Assembly (NCBI RefSeq): GCF_003594915.1
Contig: NZ_QZCS01000011.1
Location: 62,001 to 126,000, forward strand
Direction: 5' to 3'
DNA: 64,000 bases
Source: Enterobacter chuandaensis
GTDB lineage: Bacteria; Pseudomonadota; Gammaproteobacteria; Enterobacterales; Enterobacteriaceae
The position numbers were made by a program, and so were the translations under genes. Each line of letters opens with the position of its first letter. Within the stretch, counting starts at the first letter, position 1. Shown piece by piece: positions 9,541 through 18,483 of this stretch. The notes under the pieces are model-generated. The model saw nothing but the letters and a program-made list of their open reading frames with translations, was not told the origin of the DNA and ran no database searches.

Positions 9541-9753
9541 ATGATGAATAAAGACGAAATCGGCGGCAACTGGAAGCAGTTCAAAGGTAAAGCGAAAGAA
9601 CAGTGGGGTAAGCTGACTGATGACGATATGACCGTCATTGAAGGTAAACGCGATCAGCTTGTCGGTAAAATTCAGGAACGTTACGGCTACGCGAAAGATC
9701 AGGCGGAAAATGAAGTCAAAGACTGGGAAACCCGTAACGACTACCGCTGGTAA
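9541..9753 (+). CDS. yjbJ: CsbD-family stress protein YjbJ
   Basis: A 69- or 70-residue, highly charged, probably largely disordered cytoplasmic protein of the CsbD family, abundant in stationary-phase enterobacteria. The family signature GGNWKQFKGKAKEQWGKLT is near the N-terminus. Two ATG codons stand in tandem (9541, 9544) after AAGAGGACACG; E. coli YjbJ corresponds to the second. Its molecular role is unknown. A hairpin terminator at 9772-9788 is shared with the convergent zur gene. Confidence 0.94.
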   Translation: MMNKDEIGGNWKQFKGKAKEQWGKLTDDDMTVIEGKRDQLVGKIQERYGYAKDQAENEVKDWETRNDYRW

Positions 9754-9771
9754 CGCTGAATAACCCACACA

Positions 9772-9788
9772 GGCGGCTCTAAGCCGCC
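9772..9788. terminator. Bidirectional terminator between yjbJ and zur
   Basis: GGCGGCTCTAAGCCGCC forms a 6- to 7-bp GC-rich stem followed by TTTTCTTTT on the plus strand, between two convergent genes. Confidence 0.8.
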
Positions 9789-9801
9789 TTTTCTTTTGCC
9801 C

Positions 9802-10314
9802 TTAACGCGGCTTTTTCTTCACCAGGATTGAGTGGTCGTGCTGACACGCATCCTGATGCCGACAGGCTTCCACCTCAACGCATGCTGAACACAACCCGTG
9901 TGCTTCAATCACGTTATGACGCAGGGCAAAACCCATTTTTGCCGCCAGCGTATGCATAATATCCTCTACGCCCTCCGCTCCCTCTTCTTTCACCACGCCG
10001 CAACGATCGCAGATAAACATGGCCGATGTATGCGTTGGCTGATCGAAAAGATGGCACAGGACATAGCTGTTTGTGGATTCGACCTTATGCACAAACCCTT
10101 GTTCCAGCAGGAAATCCAGCGCGCGATACACCGTCGGCGGTTTAGCCTGCGGCTCGCTTTCGCGGAGCAGGTCGAGGAGGTCATATGCGCTGATGGCACC
10201 CTGCTGCAGGCTCATCAGACGCAGGACTTCAAGGCGCTGCGGGGTCAGGCGCACATTGCGTTGCGCGCACAGCTTTTCGGCCTGCGCTAACAGCTCTTTT
10301 GTGGACTTATCCAT
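9802..10314 (-). CDS. zur: Zinc uptake regulator Zur (Fur family)
   Basis: A 170-residue Fur-family repressor that, loaded with zinc, shuts off znuABC and other zinc-scavenging genes. The winged-helix domain includes RLTPQRLEVLRLM and PPTVYRALDFLLEQG. The dimerisation domain holds the structural zinc cysteines CDRCG and CSACVEVEACRHQDAC. Compared with my memory of E. coli Zur, a cysteine just after CDRCG (in KEECAEG) is glycine here, while the other ligands are kept. It converges with yjbJ, and a divergent cupin gene lies upstream. Confidence 0.96.
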   Translation of the reverse strand: MDKSTKELLAQAEKLCAQRNVRLTPQRLEVLRLMSLQQGAISAYDLLDLLRESEPQAKPPTVYRALDFLLEQGFVHKVESTNSYVLCHLFDQPTHTSAMFICDRCGVVKEEGAEGVEDIMHTLAAKMGFALRHNVIEAHGLCSACVEVEACRHQDACQHDHSILVKKKPR

Positions 10315-10429
10315 ATAGCACCTCGGATGTTCTGGGACGTAAAACCCTCACTTTACCATGTTCTGGCAAAAACACCGATATCCGCCAGGCTGTGCTATAC
10401 CTGACGCATCGCAAACCGGGAATACCACC

Positions 10430-10918
10430 ATGAAAAAACCAGACTGTATCAAGCACTGGCGCGACGTAGAAGGGCCCGATGACGCCACCTACCCCGACAG
10501 TAACGAGCTTTTTTCCATCGGATCGCCGCTGGCGCGCAGCCTCGGCCTCAGGCGCATCGGCATTCACCATGAGCGTTTACCGCCGGGGCGTCGGACATCC
10601 TATCCCCATGCGGAAAGTGACGAAGAAGAGTTTATCTATGTACTTGAAGGTTATCCCGAAGCCTGGATTAATGGCTATTTGTGGAAACTAGAACCAGGAG
10701 ACAGCGTGGGCTTTCCTGCCGGAACCGGCGTCTGCCATACCTTTATCAACAACACGGAAGAAGAGGTGCGGTTGCTGGTTGTGGGGGAAGCCAACAAGAA
10801 GCACAACCGCATCTACTATCCGCTCAACCCGGTCTATGCCGCCACGCGAGAGGACCGCTGGGTGGACCATCCACCGCAGTTTTTCGGGCCGCATGATGGA
10901 AAACCTGGGAAAAAATAA
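10430..10918 (+). CDS. Cupin-domain protein of unknown function
   Basis: A 162-residue single-cupin protein. The cupin motif 1 is readable as RTSYPHAESDEEEFIYVLEG and motif 2 as PGDSVGFPAGTGVCHTF, with histidines and glutamates able to hold a metal ion. The ATG at 10430 (MKKPDCIKHW) is 33 bases after no clear Shine-Dalgarno but gives a compact domain; an in-frame ATG at 10358 would add 24 unconserved residues. It is divergent from zur with about 115 bases between them, so it could be zinc-regulated, but I see no certain Zur box. E. coli K-12 has other genes in this spot. No specific substrate can be assigned. Confidence 0.75.
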   Translation: MKKPDCIKHWRDVEGPDDATYPDSNELFSIGSPLARSLGLRRIGIHHERLPPGRRTSYPHAESDEEEFIYVLEGYPEAWINGYLWKLEPGDSVGFPAGTGVCHTFINNTEEEVRLLVVGEANKKHNRIYYPLNPVYAATREDRWVDHPPQFFGPHDGKPGKK

Positions 10919-11092
10919 TTTCCTCTTCTATAAATATTGAGGGCCGTCACAAATTACAACAGGCCGTAAGGAAGTTTTACTTAGGGAATGAATTAGCGGG
11001 TCTTTTTATCTTTATTCACAGCAATAGTTCGCGCCTGTTTGGGGGATAACAGACAGGGGTTATTTCATAACAGACTATAAGACGAGCATACT

Positions 11093-12403
11093 GTGAAAAA
11101 ACATTTTAAATTTTCGGTGGTTAGCATCGCTGTCTCCTTGTTTATGGCAAATCAGGCGGGAGCAGCCAATACCTGGACAGAATCACGAAGCGACGCCATG
11201 GGCGGCACCGGCGTTGCTTCGGGCAATTATGGTAGCGGGGCGTTAATTAACCCAGCGCTGCTGGCAAAGGCAAAACCGGACGATGACGTGACGGTCATTT
11301 TACCGTCCGTTGGGGTGCAGGTAACGGATGAGGACAATCTTCAGGATGAGATTGATACCATCAACGACAAAATCAATCACTATAAGGATGTGGTTGATAA
11401 CCTTACGCCAATTCAGGTCATCACTAATCCTTTAGGCTCAATCAACCAGTTCCAGGGCGCGGCCAAAGATCTGGCCGATGAGCTGGACTATCTTAAGGGC
11501 AAAACCGCTCGCGCGACGGCAGGAGCAGGCCTCGCCGTGAGTATCCCTAACGATGTGCTTTCCGTGGCCTTTATGGCGAAAGGCTATGCCCATGGCCGGG
11601 TAAGTTCGTCTATCGACCAGCAGGATATTGAATATCTGCGCGGTATTCAACGCAGCAATGTGGTGGCTGCCGGCGTTGCTCTGGACGCTGCACTGAGGGG
11701 CACGGACCAGATTACCAAAAACCTTAACTCAACGGCGTCTGGCCGGGCGGCAATTGTCTCCGACTACGGTATTGCCGTAGCGCGTCAGTTTGACCTCGGC
11801 GGCGTTCCGGTTTCCGTGGGCGTGACGCCAAAACTGCAGAAAACCTGGGTCTACAACTACACCACCTCAATCTACGATTACGACAGTAATAAGTGGAACG
11901 ACAGCCGCTACCGCACGGACGACACGGGCTTCAACGTCGATGCCGGTATTGCCGCTGACTTAGGCGAACATTGGACGGTCGGCGTGAGTGGGCAAAACCT
12001 GATGTCGCGCGATATCGACACCAAAGATGTCCGCATTAGCAACGGGCGTACGGGGGAAGTGGTGAGCTATAAAGACACCTACCAGATTCGTCCGCTGGTG
12101 ACCGCGGGCGCCGCCTGGCACAACGATCTGGTGACCCTGACCGCCGATGGCGATCTGACCGAAACCAAAGGCTTTAAGAGCGAAGATACGTCGCAGTATG
12201 TTGGGGTCGGCGCTGAAGTAACTCCGCTCAGCTGGCTGGCGGTGCGTGCCGGTTATCGTGCGGATATGAAAGGGAACGACAGCAACGTCTTTACCGGTGG
12301 TGTCGGTTTCGCGCCGTTTAATACCGTGCATGTTGACCTGATGGGCCTGTACGGTGAAGACGAAACCTGGGGCGCGGGGGCTCAGCTGAGCATGACGTTC
12401 TAA
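11093..12403 (+). CDS. TraF-like (TraF_2 family) outer-membrane beta-barrel protein
   Basis: A 436-residue exported protein starting at a GTG (11093). The signal peptide ends at NQAGAA, probably cut before NTW. The N-terminal mature part SRSDAMGGTGVASGNYGSGA resembles the plug of FadL/OmpP1-type barrels, residues 78-145 are rich in heptads (DEIDTINDKINHYKD), and the C-terminus ends in phenylalanine (SMTF) as outer-membrane barrels do. Automatic annotations call this family conjugal transfer protein TraF because of a remote resemblance, but there is no transfer region here. The likely role is an outer-membrane channel of unknown substrate. A strong terminator follows at 12410-12430. Confidence 0.7.
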   Translation: MKKHFKFSVVSIAVSLFMANQAGAANTWTESRSDAMGGTGVASGNYGSGALINPALLAKAKPDDDVTVILPSVGVQVTDEDNLQDEIDTINDKINHYKDVVDNLTPIQVITNPLGSINQFQGAAKDLADELDYLKGKTARATAGAGLAVSIPNDVLSVAFMAKGYAHGRVSSSIDQQDIEYLRGIQRSNVVAAGVALDAALRGTDQITKNLNSTASGRAAIVSDYGIAVARQFDLGGVPVSVGVTPKLQKTWVYNYTTSIYDYDSNKWNDSRYRTDDTGFNVDAGIAADLGEHWTVGVSGQNLMSRDIDTKDVRISNGRTGEVVSYKDTYQIRPLVTAGAAWHNDLVTLTADGDLTETKGFKSEDTSQYVGVGAEVTPLSWLAVRAGYRADMKGNDSNVFTGGVGFAPFNTVHVDLMGLYGEDETWGAGAQLSMTF

Positions 12404-12409
12404 AGTACA

Positions 12410-12430
12410 CCGGAGGCGCTGCGCCTCCGG
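12410..12430 (+). terminator. Terminator after the TraF-like gene
   Basis: CCGGAGGCG-CTG-CGCCTCCGG is a perfect 9-bp stem followed by CTTTTCTTT, 7 bases after the stop codon. Confidence 0.88.
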
Positions 12431-12485
12431 CTTTTCTTTGTGCTATAGTAGCGCCCCTTTTCCACCAGATGCTTAAAACTTCGCC

Positions 12486-13481
12486 ATGTCGTCAGAACAC
12501 CAGACCGCTTTTCCTGCACACCGTTTCTCCATTGCGCCAATGCTCGACTGGACGGACAGACACTGCCGCTACTTCCTGCGCCAGCTCTCCCGCCATACGC
12601 TGCTGTATACCGAAATGGTGACCACGGGCGCAATTATTCACGGGAAGGGCGACTACCTGGCATACAGTGAAGAAGAGCATCCGGTTGCGCTGCAGCTGGG
12701 GGGTAGCGATCCGGCCGCGCTGGCGCACTGTGCGAAGCTGGCGGAAGAACGCGGCTACGATGAGATCAACCTCAACGTCGGTTGCCCTTCCGACCGCGTG
12801 CAGAACGGCATGTTCGGCGCCTGTCTGATGGGTAACGCCCAACTGGTGGCGGACTGCATCAAAGCGATGCGCGATGTGGTCTCCATTCCGGTGACGGTCA
12901 AAACCCGTATCGGCATTGACGACCAGGACAGCTACGAATTCCTGTGCGATTTCATCAACACGGTTTCAGGGAAAGGCGAGTGTGAGATGTTTATCATCCA
13001 CGCCCGTAAAGCCTGGCTCTCGGGTCTGAGCCCGAAAGAAAATCGTGAGATCCCGCCGCTGGACTACCCGCGCGTGTATCAACTGAAGCGTGATTTTCCC
13101 CACCTGACGATGTCGATCAACGGCGGTATCAGGTCGCTGGACGAGGCGAAGGCGCACCTTGAGCATATGGATGGCGTGATGGTCGGGCGCGAGGCGTATC
13201 AGAATCCGGGCATTCTGGCGACGGTTGACCGTGAGATCTTTGGCGTTGCAGGCGCAGAAGCCGATCCGGTTGCGGTCGTGCGCGCCATGTACCCCTACAT
13301 TGAGCGTGAGCTGAGCAGCGGCACGTATCTTGGCCACATCACCCGCCATATGCTTGGCCTGTTCCAGGGGATTCCGGGCGCGCGCCAGTGGCGTCGTTAC
13401 CTCAGCGAGAACGCACATAAAGCCGGTGCCGATATTGAAGTGCTGGAACATGCGCTGCGACTGGTGGCTGATAAGCGATAA
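12486..13481 (+). CDS. dusA: tRNA-dihydrouridine(20/20a) synthase DusA
   Basis: A 331-residue flavoenzyme that reduces uridines 20 and 20a in the tRNA D-loop. The FMN-binding TIM barrel begins at [18 protein letters not shown]; the active-site cysteine sits in [20 protein letters not shown], and the FMN-phosphate region includes INGGIRS and [11 protein letters not shown]. The N-terminus is slightly shorter than in E. coli and no strong ribosome binding site is seen before the ATG, so the exact start is uncertain by a few codons. A terminator follows at 13510-13535. Confidence 0.95.
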   Translation: MSSEHQTAFPAHRFSIAPMLDWTDRHCRYFLRQLSRHTLLYTEMVTTGAIIHGKGDYLAYSEEEHPVALQLGGSDPAALAHCAKLAEERGYDEINLNVGCPSDRVQNGMFGACLMGNAQLVADCIKAMRDVVSIPVTVKTRIGIDDQDSYEFLCDFINTVSGKGECEMFIIHARKAWLSGLSPKENREIPPLDYPRVYQLKRDFPHLTMSINGGIRSLDEAKAHLEHMDGVMVGREAYQNPGILATVDREIFGVAGAEADPVAVVRAMYPYIERELSSGTYLGHITRHMLGLFQGIPGARQWRRYLSENAHKAGADIEVLEHALRLVADKR

Positions 13482-13509
13482 TTTTCGCTAAAAGATCGTC
13501 AAATTCACC

Positions 13510-13535
13510 ACGCCCTGCGAATTCTCGCGGGGCGT
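13510..13535 (+). terminator. Terminator after dusA
   Basis: ACGCCCTGCGA pairs imperfectly with TCGCGGGGCGT and is followed by TTTTCTTT. Confidence 0.8.
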
Positions 13536-13562
13536 TTTTCTTTAAGAACAATACGTTAGCTT

Positions 13563-13578
13563 TGGCATGATTCTTGTA
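13563..13578 (+). promoter_or_regulatory. Sigma-54 promoter of pspG
   Basis: TGGCATGATTCTTGTA fits the -24/-12 pattern TGGCAC-N5-TTGCA, with GG and the -12 dinucleotide ten bases apart (GT in place of GC). It lies 40 bases before pspG, which is known to need RpoN and PspF in E. coli. Confidence 0.82.
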
Positions 13579-13617
13579 ATGGTTACAGCATCATTCGGGA
13601 ACTCGTGGGAGAGCACC

Positions 13618-13860
13618 ATGCTGGAATTACTTTTTGTTATTGGCTTTTTCGTCATGCTGTTAGCCACAGGCGTGTCGCTACTCGGCATTTTCGCGGCGAT
13701 TGTTGTGGCGACGGTGGTCATGTTCATTGGCGGATTATTTGCCCTGACGATCAAACTGCTGCCATGGCTGCTTTTGGCTATCGCGGTGGTGTGGGTAATA
13801 CGGGCGATTAAAGCGCCAAAACTGCCGACTTATCAGCGCAATAACCGCTTCCGTTACTAA
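13618..13860 (+). CDS. pspG: Phage shock protein G
   Basis: An 80-residue inner-membrane protein of the phage shock response, co-regulated with pspABCDE through PspF and sigma-54 and helping maintain energy conservation under envelope stress. Two membrane helices are obvious (residues 1-45 and 47-65), followed by a basic tail ending NNRFRY. The ATG at 13618 follows GGGAGAGCACC and yields the E. coli length; an upstream ATG at 13567 overlaps the sigma-54 promoter and can be excluded. Confidence 0.94.
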   Translation: MLELLFVIGFFVMLLATGVSLLGIFAAIVVATVVMFIGGLFALTIKLLPWLLLAIAVVWVIRAIKAPKLPTYQRNNRFRY

Positions 13861-14008
13861 GGTATTGAGGGGTTCGTCACATACTTGTAACTTTTCCGGC
13901 AGCATGGCTTAGAACAGAATAGGATTTACTTATCGAATCTGTCACTATGACTGCCGCTACAGAATTCATCGAGCTGTACCCTACATACAGCCGAACTAAA
14001 AAAAGAAA

Positions 14009-14028
14009 GGGCTTCCCACGGGAAGCCC
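14009..14028. terminator. Terminator between pspG and qorA
   Basis: GGGCTTCCCACGGGAAGCCC has an 8-bp stem with an A-rich run on its left and TTTCTTTTC on its right, serving the minus-strand gene qorA and possibly pspG as well. Confidence 0.82.
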
Positions 14029-14044
14029 AATTTCTTTTCTGGGG

Positions 14045-15028
14045 TCAGGGGATTAGCAAACTTGAACCCTGCGTCGCCCGGCTCTCCAGCACCTCATGCG
14101 CACGCTGCGCATCGGTTAGCGGGTATTTTTGCGCATCCGCCACATCCACCTTAATCACGCCGCTGGCGATCAGCGAAAACAGCTCGTTGCTGGCTTCCTC
14201 CAGTTCTTCCCGGTTGGTGATGTAACCCTGCAAAGAAGGGCGCGTCACGTACAGAGATCCTTTCTGGTTCAGAATGCCCAGATTAACGCCGGTTACAGCG
14301 CCTGAGGCGTTACCGAAGCTCACCATCAGCCCGCGACGCTGCAGGCAGTCCAGCGACGCCTCCCAGGTATCTTTCCCTACCGAGTCATACACTACGCGTA
14401 CTTTTTTGCCGCCAGTGATCTCTTTTAGTCGCTCGACGATGCTCTCTTCCCGGTAGTTGATCACCTGCCACGCGCCCGCGTCCAGCGCCCGCTGCGCTTT
14501 TTGCGCGCTGCCCACGGTGCCGATAAGCTTCGCGCCTAGCGCTTTCGCCCACTGGCAGGCAATCAGCCCCACGCCGCCCGCAGCGGCATGGAACAGGAAC
14601 TGTTCATCGGGCTTAATTTCGTAGGTTTTGCGCAGCAGGTAATAGACCGTCAGCCCTTTCAGGAACGAGGCGGCCGCCTGCTCAAAGGAGATGGCGTTCG
14701 GCAGCAGGGCGGCTTTTTCCGCCGGGACGTTGTGGACGGAGCTATAAGCGCCCAGGGCAGACTGCGCGTACACCACGCGGTCGCCTTCTTTGATGTGCTT
14801 AACGGCACTGCCCACTTTGCTGACAATGCCAGCCGCTTCAGTACCCAGGCCGCTCGGCATTGACGGAGGCGGGTAGAGACCGCCGCGAATATAGGTATCA
14901 ATGTAGTTAATGCCAATCGCTTTGTTTTCAACCTGGATTTCATTTTCGCCAGGCGCAGCGGGAGTAAACTCCACCGCTTTCAGCACTTCAGGACCGCCGT
15001 GTTTCTGGAACTCAATGCGCGTTGCCAT
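14045..15028 (-). CDS. qorA: NADPH:quinone oxidoreductase QorA
   Basis: A 327-residue zeta-crystallin-type, zinc-independent medium-chain reductase that reduces quinones with NADPH. The N-terminal GroES-like domain carries YIRGGLYPPPSMPSGLGTEA, and the Rossmann domain has the nucleotide motif AAAGGVGLIACQWAKALGAK. Length and sequence fit E. coli Qor along the whole protein. It is divergent from dnaB across about 66 bases, as in E. coli. Confidence 0.96.
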   Translation of the reverse strand: MATRIEFQKHGGPEVLKAVEFTPAAPGENEIQVENKAIGINYIDTYIRGGLYPPPSMPSGLGTEAAGIVSKVGSAVKHIKEGDRVVYAQSALGAYSSVHNVPAEKAALLPNAISFEQAAASFLKGLTVYYLLRKTYEIKPDEQFLFHAAAGGVGLIACQWAKALGAKLIGTVGSAQKAQRALDAGAWQVINYREESIVERLKEITGGKKVRVVYDSVGKDTWEASLDCLQRRGLMVSFGNASGAVTGVNLGILNQKGSLYVTRPSLQGYITNREELEEASNELFSLIASGVIKVDVADAQKYPLTDAQRAHEVLESRATQGSSLLIP

Positions 15029-15094
15029 GCTCCCTCCGTCAAAAAAATATGGTAATCTTTCGACCCACTCTTTATCTCGGTAACTCCATTCACT

Positions 15095-16507
15095 ATGGCA
15101 GGAAACAAACCCTTCAACAAACAGACTGAACCTCGCGAGCGTGATTTCCAGGTCGCAGGGTTAAAAGTCCCGCCGCACTCGATTGAAGCGGAACAGTCGG
15201 TGTTGGGCGGTTTAATGCTGGATAACGAACGCTGGGATGACGTGGCCGAGCGCGTGGTGTCTGAAGATTTCTATACCCGACCGCACCGCCATATCTTTAC
15301 CGAAATGGCACGCCTGCAGGAATCGGGCAGCCCGATTGACCTGATTACGCTCGCGGAATCACTGGAGCGTCAGGGCCAGCTGGACAGCGTCGGCGGCTTT
15401 GCCTACCTTGCAGAATTATCAAAAAATACGCCTAGTGCGGCGAACATCAGCGCTTACGCGGATATTGTGCGCGAACGTGCCGTTGTTCGCGAGATGATCT
15501 CGGTGGCGAACGAGATTGCCGAAGCCGGTTTTGATCCTCAGGGCCGCACCAGTGAAGACCTGCTCGACCTTGCCGAGTCCCGCGTCTTCAAAATCGCCGA
15601 AAGCCGCGCCAATAAAGACGAAGGCCCGAAAAATATCGCCGACGTGCTCGACGCCACCGTGGCGCGTATCGAGCAGCTGTTCCAGCAGCCGCACGACGGC
15701 GTGACCGGCGTGAACACCGGTTATGACGATCTGAACAAGAAAACCGCTGGTCTGCAGCCGTCGGATTTGATTATCGTCGCCGCGCGTCCGTCGATGGGTA
15801 AAACGACATTTGCGATGAACCTCGTCGAAAATGCGGCGATGTTGCAGGATAAGCCCGTTCTTATCTTTAGTCTGGAGATGCCCTCCGAGCAGATCATGAT
15901 GCGTTCTCTGGCGTCGCTGTCGCGCGTGGATCAGACCCGCATCCGTACCGGTCAGCTCGACGATGAGGACTGGGCGCGCATCTCCGGCACCATGGGCATT
16001 CTGCTGGAAAAACGGAACATCTACATCGATGACTCCTCCGGCCTGACGCCGACGGAAGTGCGCTCCCGCGCGCGCCGTATTGCCCGTGAGCACGGCGGCA
16101 TCGGCCTTATCATGATCGACTACCTTCAGCTGATGCGCGTGCCGTCGCTCTCCGACAACCGTACGCTGGAAATTGCAGAGATTTCCCGCTCGCTCAAGGC
16201 GTTAGCAAAAGAGCTGCACGTACCGGTGGTGGCGCTCTCCCAGCTTAACCGCTCCCTGGAACAACGCGCCGACAAGCGCCCGGTCAACTCCGACCTGCGT
16301 GAATCCGGCTCCATCGAGCAGGATGCTGACTTAATCATGTTCATTTACCGTGATGAGGTTTATCACGAGAACAGCGACCTGAAAGGGATCGCCGAAATTA
16401 TTATTGGTAAGCAACGTAACGGCCCAATCGGTACGGTGCGTCTGACCTTTAACGGCCAGTGGTCGCGTTTCGACAACTATGCCGGACCTCAATATGATGA
16501 TGAGTAA
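15095..16507 (+). CDS. dnaB: Replicative DNA helicase DnaB
   Basis: A 470-residue hexameric 5'-3' helicase that opens the replication fork and recruits primase. The N-terminal domain (HSIEAEQSVLGGLML) is followed by a linker and the RecA-like motor with Walker A ARPSMGKT, Walker B IMIDYLQLM and the arginine-finger region near LRESGSIEQDAD. It is one residue shorter than E. coli DnaB near the N-terminus. alr follows 16 bases downstream, probably co-transcribed. Confidence 0.98.
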   Translation: MAGNKPFNKQTEPRERDFQVAGLKVPPHSIEAEQSVLGGLMLDNERWDDVAERVVSEDFYTRPHRHIFTEMARLQESGSPIDLITLAESLERQGQLDSVGGFAYLAELSKNTPSAANISAYADIVRERAVVREMISVANEIAEAGFDPQGRTSEDLLDLAESRVFKIAESRANKDEGPKNIADVLDATVARIEQLFQQPHDGVTGVNTGYDDLNKKTAGLQPSDLIIVAARPSMGKTTFAMNLVENAAMLQDKPVLIFSLEMPSEQIMMRSLASLSRVDQTRIRTGQLDDEDWARISGTMGILLEKRNIYIDDSSGLTPTEVRSRARRIAREHGGIGLIMIDYLQLMRVPSLSDNRTLEIAEISRSLKALAKELHVPVVALSQLNRSLEQRADKRPVNSDLRESGSIEQDADLIMFIYRDEVYHENSDLKGIAEIIIGKQRNGPIGTVRLTFNGQWSRFDNYAGPQYDDE

Positions 16508-16523
16508 TTTCTAAGGAATTCAA

Positions 16524-17603
16524 ATGCAAGCGGCAACTGTTGTTATTAACCGCCGCGCTCTGCGACACAACCTGCAACGTCTGCGTGAACTGGCACCCGC
16601 CAGCAAGCTCGTTGCAGTCGTGAAAGCGAACGCTTACGGACACGGTCTTCTGGAGACCGCGCGAACGCTCCCCGATGCCGACGCCTTTGGCGTCGCCCGT
16701 CTCGAAGAAGCTCTCCGCCTGCGCGCAGGCGGCATTACTCAACCGATTCTGCTCCTCGAAGGCTTTTTTGAAGCCACAGATCTGCCAACCATCGCTGACC
16801 AGCATCTGCATACGGCGGTACACAACGAAGAACAGCTGGCCGCGCTGGAAACCGCCGAGCTGAGCGAGCCGGTAACCGTCTGGATGAAGCTCGATACGGG
16901 CATGCACCGTCTGGGCGTGCGTCCGGAAAGCGCGGAAGCGTTTTATCAGCGCCTGTGCCAGTGCAAAAACGTGCGCCAGCCGGTGAATATCGTCAGCCAT
17001 TTTGCCCGTGCTGATGAGCCCGAGTGCGGGGCAACCGAGCAGCAGCTCGATATCTTCAACACCTTTTGCGAAGGCAAGCCGGGGATGCGCTCCATTGCGG
17101 CCTCCGGCGGGATCCTGCTGTGGCCGCAGTCGCACTTTGACTGGGCGCGTCCGGGCATCATTCTTTATGGCGTTTCGCCGCTGGAGAACAAACCCTGGGG
17201 GCCGGACTTTGGCTTTAAGCCAGTTATGTCGCTGGTTTCAAAGCTGATTGCCGTGCGTGAGCACAAAGCGGGAGAGCCGGTGGGTTATGGCGGTACCTGG
17301 ACCAGCGAGCGCGACACGCGTCTTGGCGTGGTGGCGATGGGGTACGGCGACGGTTACCCGCGCGCGGCACCAACGGGTACGCCGGTGCTGGTCAACGGTC
17401 GTGAAGTGAAGATTGTCGGCCGCGTGGCGATGGACATGATTTGCGTTGATCTGGGGCCCGACGCGCAGGATAAAGCAGGCGATGATGCGTTGATGTGGGG
17501 CGAAGGTCTGCCCGTTGAACGCATTGCCGAAATTACGAAAGTAAGTGCTTACGAACTTATCACGCGCCTGACCTCACGAGTGGCGATGAAGTACGTGGAT
17601 TGA
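16524..17603 (+). CDS. alr: Alanine racemase, biosynthetic (Alr)
   Basis: A 359-residue PLP enzyme that interconverts L- and D-alanine for peptidoglycan. The PLP lysine is in [10 protein letters not shown] (Lys34), and the second catalytic residue, a tyrosine, is in GYGGTWTS; the C-terminal beta domain carries VAMDMICVD. It follows dnaB with an AAGGAATTC ribosome binding site. In E. coli the next gene is tyrB, whereas here a 5-kb accessory island intervenes after the terminator at 17616-17638. Confidence 0.97.
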   Translation: MQAATVVINRRALRHNLQRLRELAPASKLVAVVKANAYGHGLLETARTLPDADAFGVARLEEALRLRAGGITQPILLLEGFFEATDLPTIADQHLHTAVHNEEQLAALETAELSEPVTVWMKLDTGMHRLGVRPESAEAFYQRLCQCKNVRQPVNIVSHFARADEPECGATEQQLDIFNTFCEGKPGMRSIAASGGILLWPQSHFDWARPGIILYGVSPLENKPWGPDFGFKPVMSLVSKLIAVREHKAGEPVGYGGTWTSERDTRLGVVAMGYGDGYPRAAPTGTPVLVNGREVKIVGRVAMDMICVDLGPDAQDKAGDDALMWGEGLPVERIAEITKVSAYELITRLTSRVAMKYVD

Positions 17604-17615
17604 CCCTGCAAAAAA

Positions 17616-17638
17616 GGGTGGTTCCTCGGGAACCACCC
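17616..17638. terminator. Bidirectional terminator between alr and the accessory island
   Basis: GGGTGGTTCC-TCG-GGAACCACCC is a 10-bp stem with AAAAAA on its left and CACTTTT on its right. It ends just before the stop of the minus-strand gene at 17645 and marks the left border of the island. Confidence 0.88.
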
Positions 17639-17644
17639 TCACTT

Positions 17645-18199
17645 TTATGGGCGCAGCAGCATCACAAAGGTTCCGGCAATAATGGGTTGCCCGTTCGCTC
17701 TGTTAATCACCCGCACAGCGTGTTGCCCCTGATGCTCGACAACATCAATATCCAGATTTGCATAGTGCTCAACGTGAACCTGGTTGATGTCCGGAGAAGG
17801 GATCACGTGCACAAACCCCGTGCTTGTCCGGTAAATCACTGTCGCATGCCCGACGCCGATAATCATAGCGCTATAATCAGCCAGATAGTGCTGTGCCTCT
17901 TGCTCCAGCGCCTGACGATTAACATAATCTCCCAGCATTGAAGGCGTAATGATTCGGCATCCTGCACCTTTCAGATCGGTACGAGCCAGGTTGCGATTAA
18001 CATCATCTTCATTCGGCGCCTGCGCCGCCAGGCCGGGAAGATGGTGGGCAACCTGAAGGGCATCCCACTGGTTTTCGAGAATATCGTTACGGGAATAGGT
18101 GCCGAAATTAGCCAGGACCATCTGCAGGCAATTCGGGAAACACGAATTCTGGAAAACCATATTTTTGTAATTAAAACCATATTGATTTAACCACGGCAT
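17645..18199 (-). CDS. Putative papain/C39-like cysteine peptidase (accessory island)
   Basis: A 184-residue protein without signal peptide that I do not recognise by name. Residues 17-33 (QNSCFPNCLQMVLANFG) resemble the catalytic-cysteine helix of C39 and related papain-fold peptidases, and GVGHATVIY (His118) followed by VIPSPD (Asp137) gives the expected His and Asp in order, so a Cys20-His118-Asp137 triad is plausible. A ribosome binding site AGGAGA precedes the ATG. The gene is divergent from the LuxR-type regulator at 18484 and ends against the alr terminator. It could process a substrate of the island, act as an effector, or be independent cargo. Activity is inferred from motifs only. 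Confidence 0.55.
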   Translation of the reverse strand: MPWLNQYGFNYKNMVFQNSCFPNCLQMVLANFGTYSRNDILENQWDALQVAHHLPGLAAQAPNEDDVNRNLARTDLKGAGCRIITPSMLGDYVNRQALEQEAQHYLADYSAMIIGVGHATVIYRTSTGFVHVIPSPDINQVHVEHYANLDIDVVEHQGQHAVRVINRANGQPIIAGTFVMLLRP

Positions 18200-18483
18200 A
18201 TCTTTCTCCTTTGTTAATTGTGTTTACAGCACAGAAATAATAATCAGCAGGGTGATGGATGAATATATGCCCTGTGGTAAATGCTATTTTTCGTAGAAAA
18301 TGATGCAGAACATTATTTGTGAATTGTACTCATGCTTCATCGTGATTTTAGTCATGCTGTATATGATGTTTACCCTATGGCAAATGATGTTTTATAAGAT
18401 CTCAATTAGCGCTCATACTCATTTTCGGAATATGTTGATATTCATAACCTAAAAGAATAGTACTCAGATGAGGTTAAATTGAG
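18200..18483. promoter_or_regulatory. AT-rich divergent promoter region of the island
   Basis: About 284 bases between the divergent peptidase-like and regulator genes are clearly more AT-rich than the surrounding backbone, with several TATAAT- and TTGATA-like words. The likely promoters of both genes lie here, and the regulator may control itself; I see no operator I can name. Confidence 0.45.

Noticed and set aside
9802-10314. Zur box in the zur-cupin intergenic region
   Set aside because: I looked for the AT-rich Zur palindrome near 10315-10430 and saw no convincing match.
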